Origin: Propionibacteriaceae bacterium
GTDB taxonomy: Bacteria; Actinomycetota; Actinomycetes; Propionibacteriales; Propionibacteriaceae
Reading direction: 5' to 3'
NCBI GenBank assembly: GCA_020438595.1
Contig: JAGQUI010000070.1
Location: 1 to 9,916 of the forward strand
DNA length: 9,916 nucleotides
The position numbers were made by a program, and so were the translations under genes. Positions 1 through 6,644 of the stretch are shown here, in pieces (the stretch's first letter is position 1; every line of letters starts with the position of its first letter). The notes under the pieces are model-generated. The model was given only the letters and a program-made list of their open reading frames with translations. It was not told where the DNA came from and ran no database searches.

Positions 1-662
1 CAGTAGGCGGCCGAGCTGCGGGTCAGCGCCCAGGCGTTGCCCAGGTAGCCGGTGTGCGGCACGTGCGGGCCGCGGCACAGGTCCTTCCAGGCGACGCTGC
101 CGTCGCGGCGGACGTTGTCGTAGATGGTCAGCTCGCCCGCGCCGACCTCGACCGAGGCGCCCTCGGTGGACGCCGCCGCGCCCTTCAGCCCGATCAGTTC
201 GAGCTTGTACGGCTCGTCGGCGAGGTCTGCGGCCGCCTCAGCGTCGCTGACCGAGCGGCGCACGAACCGCTGGCGCTCCTTGACGATGCCGGCCATCACC
301 TTGTCGATCGCCTTGATCGCCTCGGGGGTGAGCGGCTCGGCAACCTGGAAGTCGTAGTAGAAGCCGTCGGTGATCGGCGGCCCGATGCCCAGCTTCGCGT
401 CGGCGTGCAGTCGCTGCATCGCCTGCGCGGCGACGTGCGCGCAGGAGTGCCGGATGATCGCCAGGCCCTCGTCGCTCGACGCGACGACCGGCTCGACCTC
501 GTCCCCGTCGTGGAGGACGCCGGCCAGGTCGACGACCCTCCCGTTCACCCGGGCCGCAACGACCGTCCGGTCATCGCCGAACAGGTCCAGCGCGGTCGTG
601 CCGGTCTCGACCACCCGGGGTTCGCGCGACTCGGGACGCACCACGGTGAGGGAGACAGACAC
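1..662 (-). CDS. thrS: Threonine--tRNA ligase, N-terminal part (cut by window edge)
   Basis: Threonyl-tRNA synthetase charges tRNA-Thr with threonine in the cytoplasm and hydrolyses mischarged Ser-tRNA-Thr. The visible 220 residues hold the TGS domain (about 4-61, including RVNGRVVDLA and DGDEVEPV) and then the editing domain. The editing core is visible as HSCAH (H72, H76) and LCRGPHVP (C196, H200), the HxxxH/CxxxH set known from the E. coli enzyme. LGIGPPITDGFYYDF and the final TRSSAAY are also typical of the family. The catalytic and anticodon-binding domains lie beyond the left edge. I chose the GTG at 662 because AAAGGAAG precedes it by 5 nt and because the TGS domain begins directly after it. 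The frame is intact throughout. The identification is firm; only the remaining part of the protein is unseen. Confidence 0.97.
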   Translation of the reverse strand, partial: MSVSLTVVRPESREPRVVETGTTALDLFGDDRTVVAARVNGRVVDLAGVLHDGDEVEPVVASSDEGLAIIRHSCAHVAAQAMQRLHADAKLGIGPPITDGFYYDFQVAEPLTPEAIKAIDKVMAGIVKERQRFVRRSVSDAEAAADLADEPYKLELIGLKGAAASTEGASVEVGAGELTIYDNVRRDGSVAWKDLCRGPHVPHTGYLGNAWALTRSSAAY

Positions 663-667
663 AGGGA

Positions 668-675
668 CTTCCTTT
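668..675 (-). promoter_or_regulatory. Ribosome binding site of thrS
   Basis: The minus strand reads AAAGGAAG, ending 5 nt before the GTG at 662-660. It is the reason that GTG was chosen as the thrS start. Confidence 0.7.
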
Positions 676-707
676 CAACGACGACCGGCCACCTGCCGGC
701 CCGGACC

Positions 708-736
708 ATTCTGCCCCCTCCGGCGGGCGGGCTTCA
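708..736 (-). promoter_or_regulatory. Possible thrS promoter
   Basis: On the minus strand a TGAAGC hexamer (736-731) is followed, after exactly 17 nt, by CAGAAT (713-708). This lies about 46 nt upstream of the GTG start. The match to sigma-70-type boxes is only partial, and in such GC-rich DNA this could be chance. The placement fits a short thrS leader. I see no T-box-like structure in the 128-nt gap. Confidence 0.2.
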
Positions 737-743
737 CCTCGGG

Positions 744-763
744 GGCCGGCACGCGGCCCGGCC
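744..763 (-). terminator. Possible hairpin after the Ig-like repeat gene
   Basis: GGCCGG at 744-749 and CCGGCC at 758-763 form a 6-bp all-GC inverted repeat with an 8-nt loop. It starts 27 nt beyond the stop of the upstream minus-strand gene. There is no following T-tract. A U-less actinobacterial terminator is conceivable, but chance pairing in GC-rich sequence is equally possible. Confidence 0.25.
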
Positions 764-790
764 GAGGGCTGCGGGACGAACCGGCGGGCC

Positions 791-1876
791 TCAACGATGC
801 GTCGGAGCCGTGCCTGCGCTCGTGCCGCCCGAGGCGACGGTGCTTGTCCAGGCCGAGTACCTCTGCACGGAGGTGTAGCCGGGCTTGCGTCCGGTCACCC
901 GCACCTTCACCCGGTGCCCGGCGTCCGCGTCCACCAGGGTGTACTTCGCCCTGGTCGCGCCCTTGATCCGCACGTCGCCGTGGTCGCCCGACCGATACCA
1001 CTGGAACGAGAGCGTGACGTCGCCGGGGCCCCAGCGTTTCGGCAGCGCGGTGAGGGTCTGCCCGACCTGCGCGACACCCGAGTAGACCGGCACCGGCGTG
1101 GGGTTCAGGGTGCCCGCCACGACGGCGGCGGTGGGCCTGGAGAACCGGCTGGCCGGTTCGAAGAGCTTCGCGGTGCCCCGCACCCTCGCCTTGATCGTGT
1201 GGCCCAGGTCGGCCGCGACGAGTTCGTAGGTGGTGGCTGTTGCCCCGTCGATCTTCACTCCGTCGCGGTACCACTGCCAGGCGAGACGCACGGTGCCCGG
1301 ACCCCAGGGCCTCACGCCGGCGGCGAGCACTCCGCCCACCCGCGCCCAGCCGTAGACCGAGGGGGTCTGCGGCGACAGTTCCTGCCCGACCACCGGACCC
1401 ACCGGGTCGGTCTCCTGGACGGCGGTCTCGAAGCCGGCCCTGGTGCCGGTGATCCGCACCGAGACTTCGTGGCCGATATCGTCCGCCGACAGGCGATGCC
1501 GCCGGTCGGTGGCCCCGGGGATCGCTGCTCCGTCGCGCAGCCACTGGTAGGCGAGGGCGACGGAGCCCGGCCGCCAGTCGGGCCTGGCGAAGCGCAGTTC
1601 GGAACCGTAGCGGGGATCACCCTTGATCGCCGGGGCGTCGCCCGGCTCGACCATGGGGTGCAGGCTCGACTGGCTCTTCGTCGAGGGTGCACCCGACGGC
1701 GCTTCGGCGGCGACGTTCGGCTGGACCGACGATTCGGCGGCGGTCGGGGTGGCGGGCACCGGGGCCGGCGGCGGCAGTTGCCTGCCGTTGCCGATCGCAC
1801 CGGCTCCGGTGAGGACGGCGACCAGCCCGATCAGCGCGCCCAGCCCGCGGCTGCGCAACGGACGATGTCCGGGCAT
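791..1876 (-). CDS. Secreted protein with three Ig-like repeats
   Basis: This 361-residue protein has a signal-peptide-like N-terminus: basic residues to about 10, then a hydrophobic run at about 13-29. A Pro/Ala/Thr/Ser linker follows (about 34-75). Then come three copies of a repeat common in actinobacterial exported proteins, at about 83-158, 172-250 and 260-348. Each copy has W-x-PG-x-V-x-L-x-(Y/F/W)QW, an (R/K)-I-x-GAT-type turn, Y/H-x-L-x-x-x-D-x-GH, and V-(R/K)-V/I-x-G-x-x-x-G at the end. Examples are YQWLRDGAAIPGAT and FQWYRSGDHGDVRIKGAT; the third copy carries a four-residue insertion in that turn. I found no cysteines and no LPXTG sorting signal, so it is probably released or held by an uncleaved signal. 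The role is unknown; such repeats usually act as adhesive or spacer modules beside an enzyme, but no enzymatic domain is visible here. I chose the ATG at 1876 over a start 17 codons earlier because of the strong GGAGGAGGGGAG and because the signal peptide then begins properly. Confidence 0.85.
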   Translation of the reverse strand: MPGHRPLRSRGLGALIGLVAVLTGAGAIGNGRQLPPPAPVPATPTAAESSVQPNVAAEAPSGAPSTKSQSSLHPMVEPGDAPAIKGDPRYGSELRFARPDWRPGSVALAYQWLRDGAAIPGATDRRHRLSADDIGHEVSVRITGTRAGFETAVQETDPVGPVVGQELSPQTPSVYGWARVGGVLAAGVRPWGPGTVRLAWQWYRDGVKIDGATATTYELVAADLGHTIKARVRGTAKLFEPASRFSRPTAAVVAGTLNPTPVPVYSGVAQVGQTLTALPKRWGPGDVTLSFQWYRSGDHGDVRIKGATRAKYTLVDADAGHRVKVRVTGRKPGYTSVQRYSAWTSTVASGGTSAGTAPTHR

Positions 1877-1882
1877 GCAGAT

Positions 1883-1894
1883 CTCCCCTCCTCC
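1883..1894 (-). promoter_or_regulatory. Strong ribosome binding site of the Ig-like repeat gene
   Basis: The minus strand reads GGAGGAGGGGAG, 6 nt before the ATG at 1876. This purine run decides the start against the in-frame upstream extension to 1927. Confidence 0.75.
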
Positions 1895-1904
1895 CCCGGC
1901 TACA

Positions 1905-1914
1905 ACCGTAACGT
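1905..1914. promoter_or_regulatory. Possible overlapping divergent -10 boxes
   Basis: TACGGT on the minus strand (1910-1905) and TAACGT on the plus strand (1909-1914) both fit the actinobacterial TANNNT form. They lie between the divergent Ig-like repeat and FNT genes. I see no convincing -35 box for either. If real, the two genes would be fired from overlapping promoters in only about 68 nt. Confidence 0.2.
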
Positions 1915-1922
1915 CCACGACG

Positions 1923-1936
1923 GCCACCGTGGTGGC
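1923..1936. promoter_or_regulatory. Short inverted repeat before the FNT gene
   Basis: The arms GCCACC and GGTGGC flank a central GT, forming a near-perfect 14-bp palindrome that ends 8 nt before the ATG at 1945. It could be an operator for one or both divergent genes. Its right arm GGTGG also doubles as the only Shine-Dalgarno-like string for the FNT start. A 2-nt spacer makes a stable RNA hairpin unlikely, so a DNA-binding role is the better guess. Confidence 0.25.
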
Positions 1937-1944
1937 GACGCACC

Positions 1945-2808
1945 ATGCGGCATGGCACGGTGTTCCCCATGGCGAGCGAAACCGAGCGGCTGTTCCCCGG
2001 CAAGTTCTTCATCAGCACGGCCCTGGAAGCACTCGAGACCAAGACCGCGATGTCGGGGGAACTCGCCCTGCGGTACCTCCAGCGAGCCGCCATGGCCGGC
2101 ATCCTGATCGCGGTGTTCTACGGTGCCTACTTCACCACGGTCGCCACCTTCTCCGCCATCAGCGTGGGTGAAACTGCCCTCACCGGAGTGGGCAAGCTGA
2201 TCGGCTCGCTGGTCTTCGGGTGGGCCCTGGTGTTCATCTACTACACCAAGTCCGAACTGCTCACCTCGAACATGATGGTGGCCTCGATCGGCGTTTACTA
2301 CCGGAGGGTGAAGCGCCGCCGCGCGCTGCGGATGCTCGGCCTGTGCTACCTCGGCAACCTGCTGGGCGGGCTGCTGATCGCGCTGCTGGTGAGGTTCAGC
2401 AGCCTCGCCTCCGGGCCCGTCCTGGTCGAGATGGAGCACTCCGTCGCGGTGAAGCTTGGCTACCTGGCCGCGGGGCCGACCGGCTGGACCGACCTGTTCA
2501 TCCGCGCCGTGCTCTGCAACCTGATGATCAACGTCGCGATGCTGCTCGTCTACAACGGCTTCATCGCCGAGGACGTCACGAAGGCGCTCGCGATGATCAT
2601 GGCGGTGTTCATCTTCGCGTTCCTCGGCCTCGAGCACTCGGTCGCCAACACCGTGCTGTTCACCATCGTCGGGCTCAGCGAGGGTATCGACGTGGGCCTG
2701 GCCGCAGGCAACGTGGCGATCGCCCTGGTCGGCAACTTCATCGGCGGCGGCGTGCTGATCGGGCTGTACTACGCCTTCGTCAACGACGACTCGCGGTTCC
2801 GCCGATGA
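1945..2808 (+). CDS. Formate/nitrite transporter (FNT) family channel
   Basis: This is an inner-membrane channel of the FocA/NirC fold, which moves small monovalent anions (formate, nitrite, lactate, hydrosulfide), usually as a pentamer. The 287 residues give six membrane segments (about 48-72, 84-112, 128-150, 183-204, 213-240 and 256-278). Family signatures are KSELLTSN (102-109, the counterpart of GADLFTS in FocA), CYLGNLLGG (134-142), AVLCNLMIN (188-196), GLEHSVANT (228-236) and GNFIGGGVLIG (263-273). H231 matches the central pore histidine of FocA, and N192 a second pore-lining residue. The loop at about 162-182 seems longer than in FocA. The substrate cannot be read from sequence, and no formate lyase or nitrite reductase lies nearby. 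I took the ATG at 1945 because GGTGG sits 9 nt upstream; the ATG at 1969 is a real alternative with no visible ribosome site. Confidence 0.92.
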   Translation: MRHGTVFPMASETERLFPGKFFISTALEALETKTAMSGELALRYLQRAAMAGILIAVFYGAYFTTVATFSAISVGETALTGVGKLIGSLVFGWALVFIYYTKSELLTSNMMVASIGVYYRRVKRRRALRMLGLCYLGNLLGGLLIALLVRFSSLASGPVLVEMEHSVAVKLGYLAAGPTGWTDLFIRAVLCNLMINVAMLLVYNGFIAEDVTKALAMIMAVFIFAFLGLEHSVANTVLFTIVGLSEGIDVGLAAGNVAIALVGNFIGGGVLIGLYYAFVNDDSRFRR

Positions 2809-2874
2809 GCGGGCCCCGGTGAGTCCAGGTGCGCCGGCGGACCGGATGGGCCAGTCTGGGAACGAGCGAGGACC

Positions 2875-2880
2875 AGGAGG
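2875..2880 (+). promoter_or_regulatory. Ribosome binding site of the HtrA-like gene
   Basis: AGGAGG lies 4 nt before the ATG at 2885 and is followed by a partial second copy, AGGAGC. It selects this ATG over an in-frame upstream GTG at 2819, which has no such site and would put a charged tail before the membrane anchor. Confidence 0.8.
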
Positions 2881-2884
2881 AGCA

Positions 2885-3955
2885 ATGCCGGGGAAGTCGA
2901 ACTGGTGGCTGCGGAGGCCCGCCCTCAACTGGCTCGAGCTGATCGGGTTCACGCTGGCCCTCGCCCTGGTCGCCGGCGGGCTCGGCGCCTGGGCCGCGCT
3001 CAAGCTCTCCCCCGCGCCCGGCTCCTGCGACACCACGCGGGTCGCCACCGCCGCCCTGCCGTCGGTGGTCACGGTGTTCGCCAGCGGTGCCGCGGGTTCG
3101 GGGTCGGGCAGCGGCGCGATCATCCGCGCGGACGGGGTGATCCTCACCAACGACCACGTGATCGCCACGGCCGCCGAGTCGGGCACGATCGAGGTCCTGC
3201 TGAACAACGGCGACCGGCTCGGGGCCCACCTGGTCGGCACCGACCCGATCACCGACCTCGCCGTGCTCAGGATCGACCGGAACAAGCTCCCGGCACTGCT
3301 GCTCGCGCCGCGGGAGCAACTGACCGTCGGCCAGCCCGTGGTCGCCCTGGGCGCCCCGCTCGGGCTGTCCGGGACGGTCACCAGCGGCATCGTCAGCGCG
3401 CTCGGGCGGAACGTGCCCGCTCCCAAGGCCGGCGGCGGCACCACCGTGCTGGCCGGAGCGATCCAGACCGACGCGGCGATCAACCCCGGCAACTCCGGTG
3501 GTCCGCTGGTCACGTGCGAGGGACGGCTGGTCGGCGTGAACACGGCGATCTCGACCGTGCCCACCGCGAGCGGGGACACCGGCGGCGGCAGCGTCGGGAT
3601 CGGCTTCGCCGTGCCGGCGAGCACCGCACAGCGGATCGTGGACGAACTGCTCGCCAGCGGGCAGGCCACCCACCCCTGGATCGGGGCCCAGACCACCGAG
3701 ATCAGCCAGGACACCGCCGACCGGTTCGGCACGAAGGCGGGCCTGTTCGTCCAGGAAGTGACCAGCGGGGGCCCGGCCGAAACCGCAGGGCTGCAGGCGG
3801 GTGACGTGATCACCGGCATCAACGGCCAGCCGGCCAGCGCCGTCTCGCTCGCCTGGCTGCTGGTCAGCGCCGAGGTGGGCGACGCGATTCCCGTGGAGTA
3901 CTACCGCGACGGCACCGCGCACCAGGCCACGATCACCCTGGTCGAGCAGCCGTGA
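2885..3955 (+). CDS. Membrane-anchored HtrA/DegP-type serine protease with one PDZ domain
   Basis: This S1C-family serine protease (356 residues) probably handles protein quality control or regulatory cleavage outside the membrane. Order of parts: short basic cytoplasmic tail (1-16), one membrane anchor (about 17-39), a trypsin-like domain (about 50-255) and a C-terminal PDZ domain (about 263-353). The catalytic triad is complete: H91 in TNDHVI, D124 in ITDLAVL and S204 in PGNSGGPL. The oxyanion-loop region QTDAAIN is also present. The PDZ carries GLFVQEV and GLQAGDVITGINGQ. Only two cysteines occur, C48 just outside the membrane and C211 seven residues after the catalytic serine. Both should face the oxidising side and could form a disulfide. 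The size fits short actinobacterial HtrA/PepD-like proteins, which have no long cytoplasmic domain. The gene follows the FNT gene by 76 nt on the same strand, so co-transcription is possible. The 19-nt gap to the convergent ABC-F gene holds no visible terminator. Confidence 0.94.
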   Translation: MPGKSNWWLRRPALNWLELIGFTLALALVAGGLGAWAALKLSPAPGSCDTTRVATAALPSVVTVFASGAAGSGSGSGAIIRADGVILTNDHVIATAAESGTIEVLLNNGDRLGAHLVGTDPITDLAVLRIDRNKLPALLLAPREQLTVGQPVVALGAPLGLSGTVTSGIVSALGRNVPAPKAGGGTTVLAGAIQTDAAINPGNSGGPLVTCEGRLVGVNTAISTVPTASGDTGGGSVGIGFAVPASTAQRIVDELLASGQATHPWIGAQTTEISQDTADRFGTKAGLFVQEVTSGGPAETAGLQAGDVITGINGQPASAVSLAWLLVSAEVGDAIPVEYYRDGTAHQATITLVEQP

Positions 3956-3974
3956 AGGGCTGGCGGAACCGGGC

Positions 3975-5726
3975 TCAGCGCTCGCGCCGGACGCGCGCCT
4001 CGTCCCAGACCGGCCGGTCGGCCTCGTACACGCCGCCCTCGCTGCCGAAGACGAGGAAGCGGTCGAATCCCCGGGCGAACCACCGGTCGTGGGTGACGGC
4101 CAGGACCGTCCCCTCGAAGCCCTCAAGGCCCTGCTCCAGCGCCTCGGCCGACTCGACGTCGAGGTTGTCGGTGGCCTCGTCGAGCAGCAGCAGCGTCGCC
4201 CCCGACAGCTCCAGCAGGAGGATCTGGAAGCGCGCCTGCTGGCCACCCGAGAGGGACTCGAAGGTCTGCTCGGCCGCGCCGGCGAGTTCGTAGCGGTCCA
4301 GGGCACGGGCGGCGGGTTCGCGTCCGAGGCCGGCCCGGCCGCGACCGTCCGGGGTGGAGTCCCCGCGGTGCAGGATGTCGAGCAGGGTACGTCCGAGGAG
4401 CTCGGGGTGCTCGTGGGTCTGCACGAACCAGCCCGGATGGACGCGTGCGCCGAGCCGGGCCCTTCCGGAGTGCTGCACCGGCGCGATGGCGTCCAGGCCG
4501 CCGACGGGCTCGTGTTCGAGGTCCGGTACGGAACCTCCCCGGGCGAGCAGGCGCAGGAAGTGGGACTTCCCGGAACCGTTCGAGCCGAGCACCGCGACCC
4601 GCTCGCCGTACCAGACCTCCAGGTCGAACGGCTTCATCAGTTCCAGCGACTCCCCCTCCGGGCTGGGCGGGAGCCGGAGTTCGAGCTGCTCGCAGACCAG
4701 CGCGCGCTTGCCCGTCCGGCCCCCGGACAGCCGCATCCGCAGTTTCTGCTCGCGCGGCTGCTCGATCGGGGGGCCGGCCTCCTCGAACCGACGCAGGCGG
4801 GTCTGCGCCGCCTGGTAGCGGCTGGCCATACCGTCGTTGTAGCTCGCCTTCTGCTTGAGCGTCGCCACGAGGGTCTTCAGCTTCTGGTGCTCCTCGTCCC
4901 AGCGGCGGCGGAGCTCATCGAAGCGCTCGAACCTGGCCCGGCGTGCATCGTGATAGCTGGAGAAGCCGCCGGGATGGGTCCAGACCCGGTTGCCGGCTGC
5001 GCCGAGTTCGACGGTCACCACCCGGGTGGCCGTGTTGGCGAGCAGTTCCCGGTCGTGGGAGATGAACATGATCGTCTTCGACGAATCCCGGATGCGCTCC
5101 TCCAGCCAGACCTTCCCGGGCACGTCGAGGTAGTTGTCGGGTTCGTCCAGCAACAACACCTCGTCCGGCCCGCGCAACAGGTACTCCAGCACCAATCGCT
5201 TCTGCTCCCCGCCGGACAGGGTGCGCAGGGAGCGGTACCGCGCGCGGCGGTACTCCACGCCGAGCGCGGCGATCGTGCACACGTCCCAGACCACCTCGAC
5301 GTCGTAGCCACCCGCATCGCCGTACTCGGCGAGTGCCTCGGCATAGGCCAGTTGGTGGGCGACGTCGTCGGTGTCCATCAGCACCCGCTCACAGGCGTCC
5401 ACGGCCTCCGCCGCCGTGCGGACTCGGGCCGGCGCGACCGACAGGAGCAGGTCCGCGACCGTCGGGTCGTCGCTCCCACCGGTCGGGTCGGCGACCCCCT
5501 GGCCGACGAACTGCCGCATCACGCCGAGCCCGCCCGAGCGTGTGACCACCCCTGCGTGTGGGCTCAGGTCACCGGTGATCAGGCGAAGCAGCGTGGTCTT
5601 GCCGGCCCCGTTGGCGCCGACCAGCGCCACCTTTGCGCCGTCCCCGACCCGGAACGAGACGTCGTTGAGAAGCACCCGCCCGTCCGGGAGTTCGAAGCGG
5701 ACGCCCATGACGTCGACATGGCCCAC
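3975..5726 (-). CDS. ABC-F family ATPase (duplicated ABC domains, no membrane part)
   Basis: This soluble ATPase has two ABC domains in one chain (583 residues). ABC-F members bind the ribosome E site and act in translation control or antibiotic protection. Domain 1: Walker A GANGAGKT (37-44), signature LSGGEQ (170-175), Walker B VLLLDEP (190-196), His switch SHD (223-225). A charged helical linker covers about 256-325. Domain 2: Walker A GSNGSGKS (381-388), signature LSGGQQ (492-497), Walker B LLLLDEA (512-518), His switch THD (545-547). Both catalytic glutamates are present. The usual DEPTNHLD is replaced by DEPDNYLD and DEATDNLD, which I recall from an actinobacterial subgroup. There are no membrane segments, so it is not an exporter. 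The start is GTG at 5726, giving the MGHV N-terminus I recall for this subgroup. No Shine-Dalgarno site precedes it, so leaderless translation is likely. Whether it confers resistance or is housekeeping cannot be told; the linker is fairly short. Confidence 0.93.
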   Translation of the reverse strand: MGHVDVMGVRFELPDGRVLLNDVSFRVGDGAKVALVGANGAGKTTLLRLITGDLSPHAGVVTRSGGLGVMRQFVGQGVADPTGGSDDPTVADLLLSVAPARVRTAAEAVDACERVLMDTDDVAHQLAYAEALAEYGDAGGYDVEVVWDVCTIAALGVEYRRARYRSLRTLSGGEQKRLVLEYLLRGPDEVLLLDEPDNYLDVPGKVWLEERIRDSSKTIMFISHDRELLANTATRVVTVELGAAGNRVWTHPGGFSSYHDARRARFERFDELRRRWDEEHQKLKTLVATLKQKASYNDGMASRYQAAQTRLRRFEEAGPPIEQPREQKLRMRLSGGRTGKRALVCEQLELRLPPSPEGESLELMKPFDLEVWYGERVAVLGSNGSGKSHFLRLLARGGSVPDLEHEPVGGLDAIAPVQHSGRARLGARVHPGWFVQTHEHPELLGRTLLDILHRGDSTPDGRGRAGLGREPAARALDRYELAGAAEQTFESLSGGQQARFQILLLELSGATLLLLDEATDNLDVESAEALEQGLEGFEGTVLAVTHDRWFARGFDRFLVFGSEGGVYEADRPVWDEARVRRER

Positions 5727-5732
5727 GGCGCA

Positions 5733-5738
5733 ACGCTA
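5733..5738 (-). promoter_or_regulatory. Possible -10 box for a leaderless ABC-F transcript
   Basis: The minus strand reads TAGCGT, which fits TANNNT, ending 6 nt before the GTG start at 5726. Transcription would then begin at or very near the start codon, which would explain the missing ribosome site. A -35-like TTCGGC lies 18 nt further upstream. The evidence is weak, and the gene could instead be read from the LuxR transcript. Confidence 0.25.
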
Positions 5739-5783
5739 CTGGCCGCGGCACGCACAGCCGAAACGCGGACCTCGGAAGCCCGC

Positions 5784-6476
5784 TCAGGCGGCGACCAGGC
5801 CGCGTCCGCGGGCCAGGCTGACCGCGACCAGCCGGTCGTGCACGCCGAGCTTGTCGTAGATGTTGCCCAGGTGCTTGTGCACCGTCCGCGGCGACAGCGA
5901 CAACCGGGACGCGATGGACGTCGCCAGCAGCCCCTGCGCGAGCAGGTCCAGCACCTCGAGCTCGCGGGAGGTCAGGCCGAACTCGCGCGCGGCGTCCTCA
6001 CCCGCCCGGGCCCGCTCGCGGCGCTGCATCGCCAGTACGGCGTGCGGCAGCAGCGCCATCAGGGGCGGCACCGCCTCGTGCAGCAACAGCATCTGGTTGT
6101 CACCGAAGCCCTCGCGCTTGGCGAAGGCCAGGGCCCTGCGTCCGTCGTCGTGTTCCGGGTCGAAGCCGGCCGGAGCCACCACCAGCACGTCGCCGAGCCG
6201 GCCGTGCTCCAGCCGGAACGGTGCCTGCCCGCTCACGCCGGAATCCAGCTGGTCGAGCATCCCCACCAGTTCGGCCGCGGCGGCCGGATCGGGGTGGCAG
6301 GTGAGCACCCGCTCCCCCGCGACCTGCGTCGGAATGAAGCACGCCGCCACGTCAGCCTCGACGCCCTGCGCGAGGTACCGACAGATCACCTGCTCGACGT
6401 CGACATCGGCCGCCAGTGCCTCGGCGGCCTCGACGAGCATTCCCACGATCACGACTGCCCGCTGACCTCGATCCAC
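5784..6476 (-). CDS. LuxR-type transcriptional regulator
   Basis: This DNA-binding regulator has 230 residues. The C-terminal LuxR/GerE helix-turn-helix (about 168-228) is clear: LTSRELEVLDLLAQG, then SIASRLSLSPRTVHKHLGNIYDKLGV, with the usual TVHKHL recognition helix. The N-terminal part (about 8-130) has alternating helices and strands that could be a GAF-like ligand domain, but I cannot name it. It lacks the conserved phospho-acceptor aspartate context of a response-regulator receiver, and no histidine kinase is nearby. It sits directly upstream of, and co-directional with, the ABC-F gene (57-nt gap), which makes that gene the first candidate target. It is divergent from the histidine phosphatase gene. 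I took the GTG at 6476 because AGGGGG precedes it by 6 nt; a TTG two codons earlier is also open. Confidence 0.88.
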   Translation of the reverse strand: MDRGQRAVVIVGMLVEAAEALAADVDVEQVICRYLAQGVEADVAACFIPTQVAGERVLTCHPDPAAAAELVGMLDQLDSGVSGQAPFRLEHGRLGDVLVVAPAGFDPEHDDGRRALAFAKREGFGDNQMLLLHEAVPPLMALLPHAVLAMQRRERARAGEDAAREFGLTSRELEVLDLLAQGLLATSIASRLSLSPRTVHKHLGNIYDKLGVHDRLVAVSLARGRGLVAA

Positions 6477-6482
6477 GCCCAA

Positions 6483-6488
6483 CCCCCT
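6483..6488 (-). promoter_or_regulatory. Ribosome binding site of the LuxR-type gene
   Basis: AGGGGG on the minus strand, 6 nt before the GTG at 6476. It favours this GTG over the TTG at 6482, which would abut the site. The rest of the 168-nt divergent gap (6477-6644) holds no promoter I can defend for either gene. Confidence 0.5.
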
Positions 6489-6644
6489 GCCTCGTCCGCT
6501 GACCGGGTGACAGTCTCTGCCTCAGCAAACCGAACACTGCGGCTCATGCCGTCTATTCCGGATCGGCGAAGTTTCACCAACTCGCTGCATCGGAGCCCGA
6601 CGGGGGCCGTCTTGATACCGCCTCGGTGGGCAAGAATGAGGAGC

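Noticed and set aside
797..2107. 436-residue plus-strand open frame
   Set aside because: It is antisense to the Ig-like repeat gene, whose signal peptide, ribosome site and threefold repeat settle the coding strand.
1900..3822. 640-residue minus-strand open frame
   Set aside because: It is antisense to the FNT and HtrA genes, which both have clear family motifs. It has no recognisable domain and arises from high GC.
3956..3974. Terminator between the convergent HtrA and ABC-F genes
   Set aside because: The 19-nt gap has no stable inverted repeat and no T-tract. Termination must use signals within the coding ends or Rho.
6612..6640. Promoter TTGATA with a downstream AATGAG for the histidine phosphatase gene
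   Set aside because: The 17-nt spacing is right, but the second box would overlap the ribosome site and start codon, and it matches a -10 box poorly.
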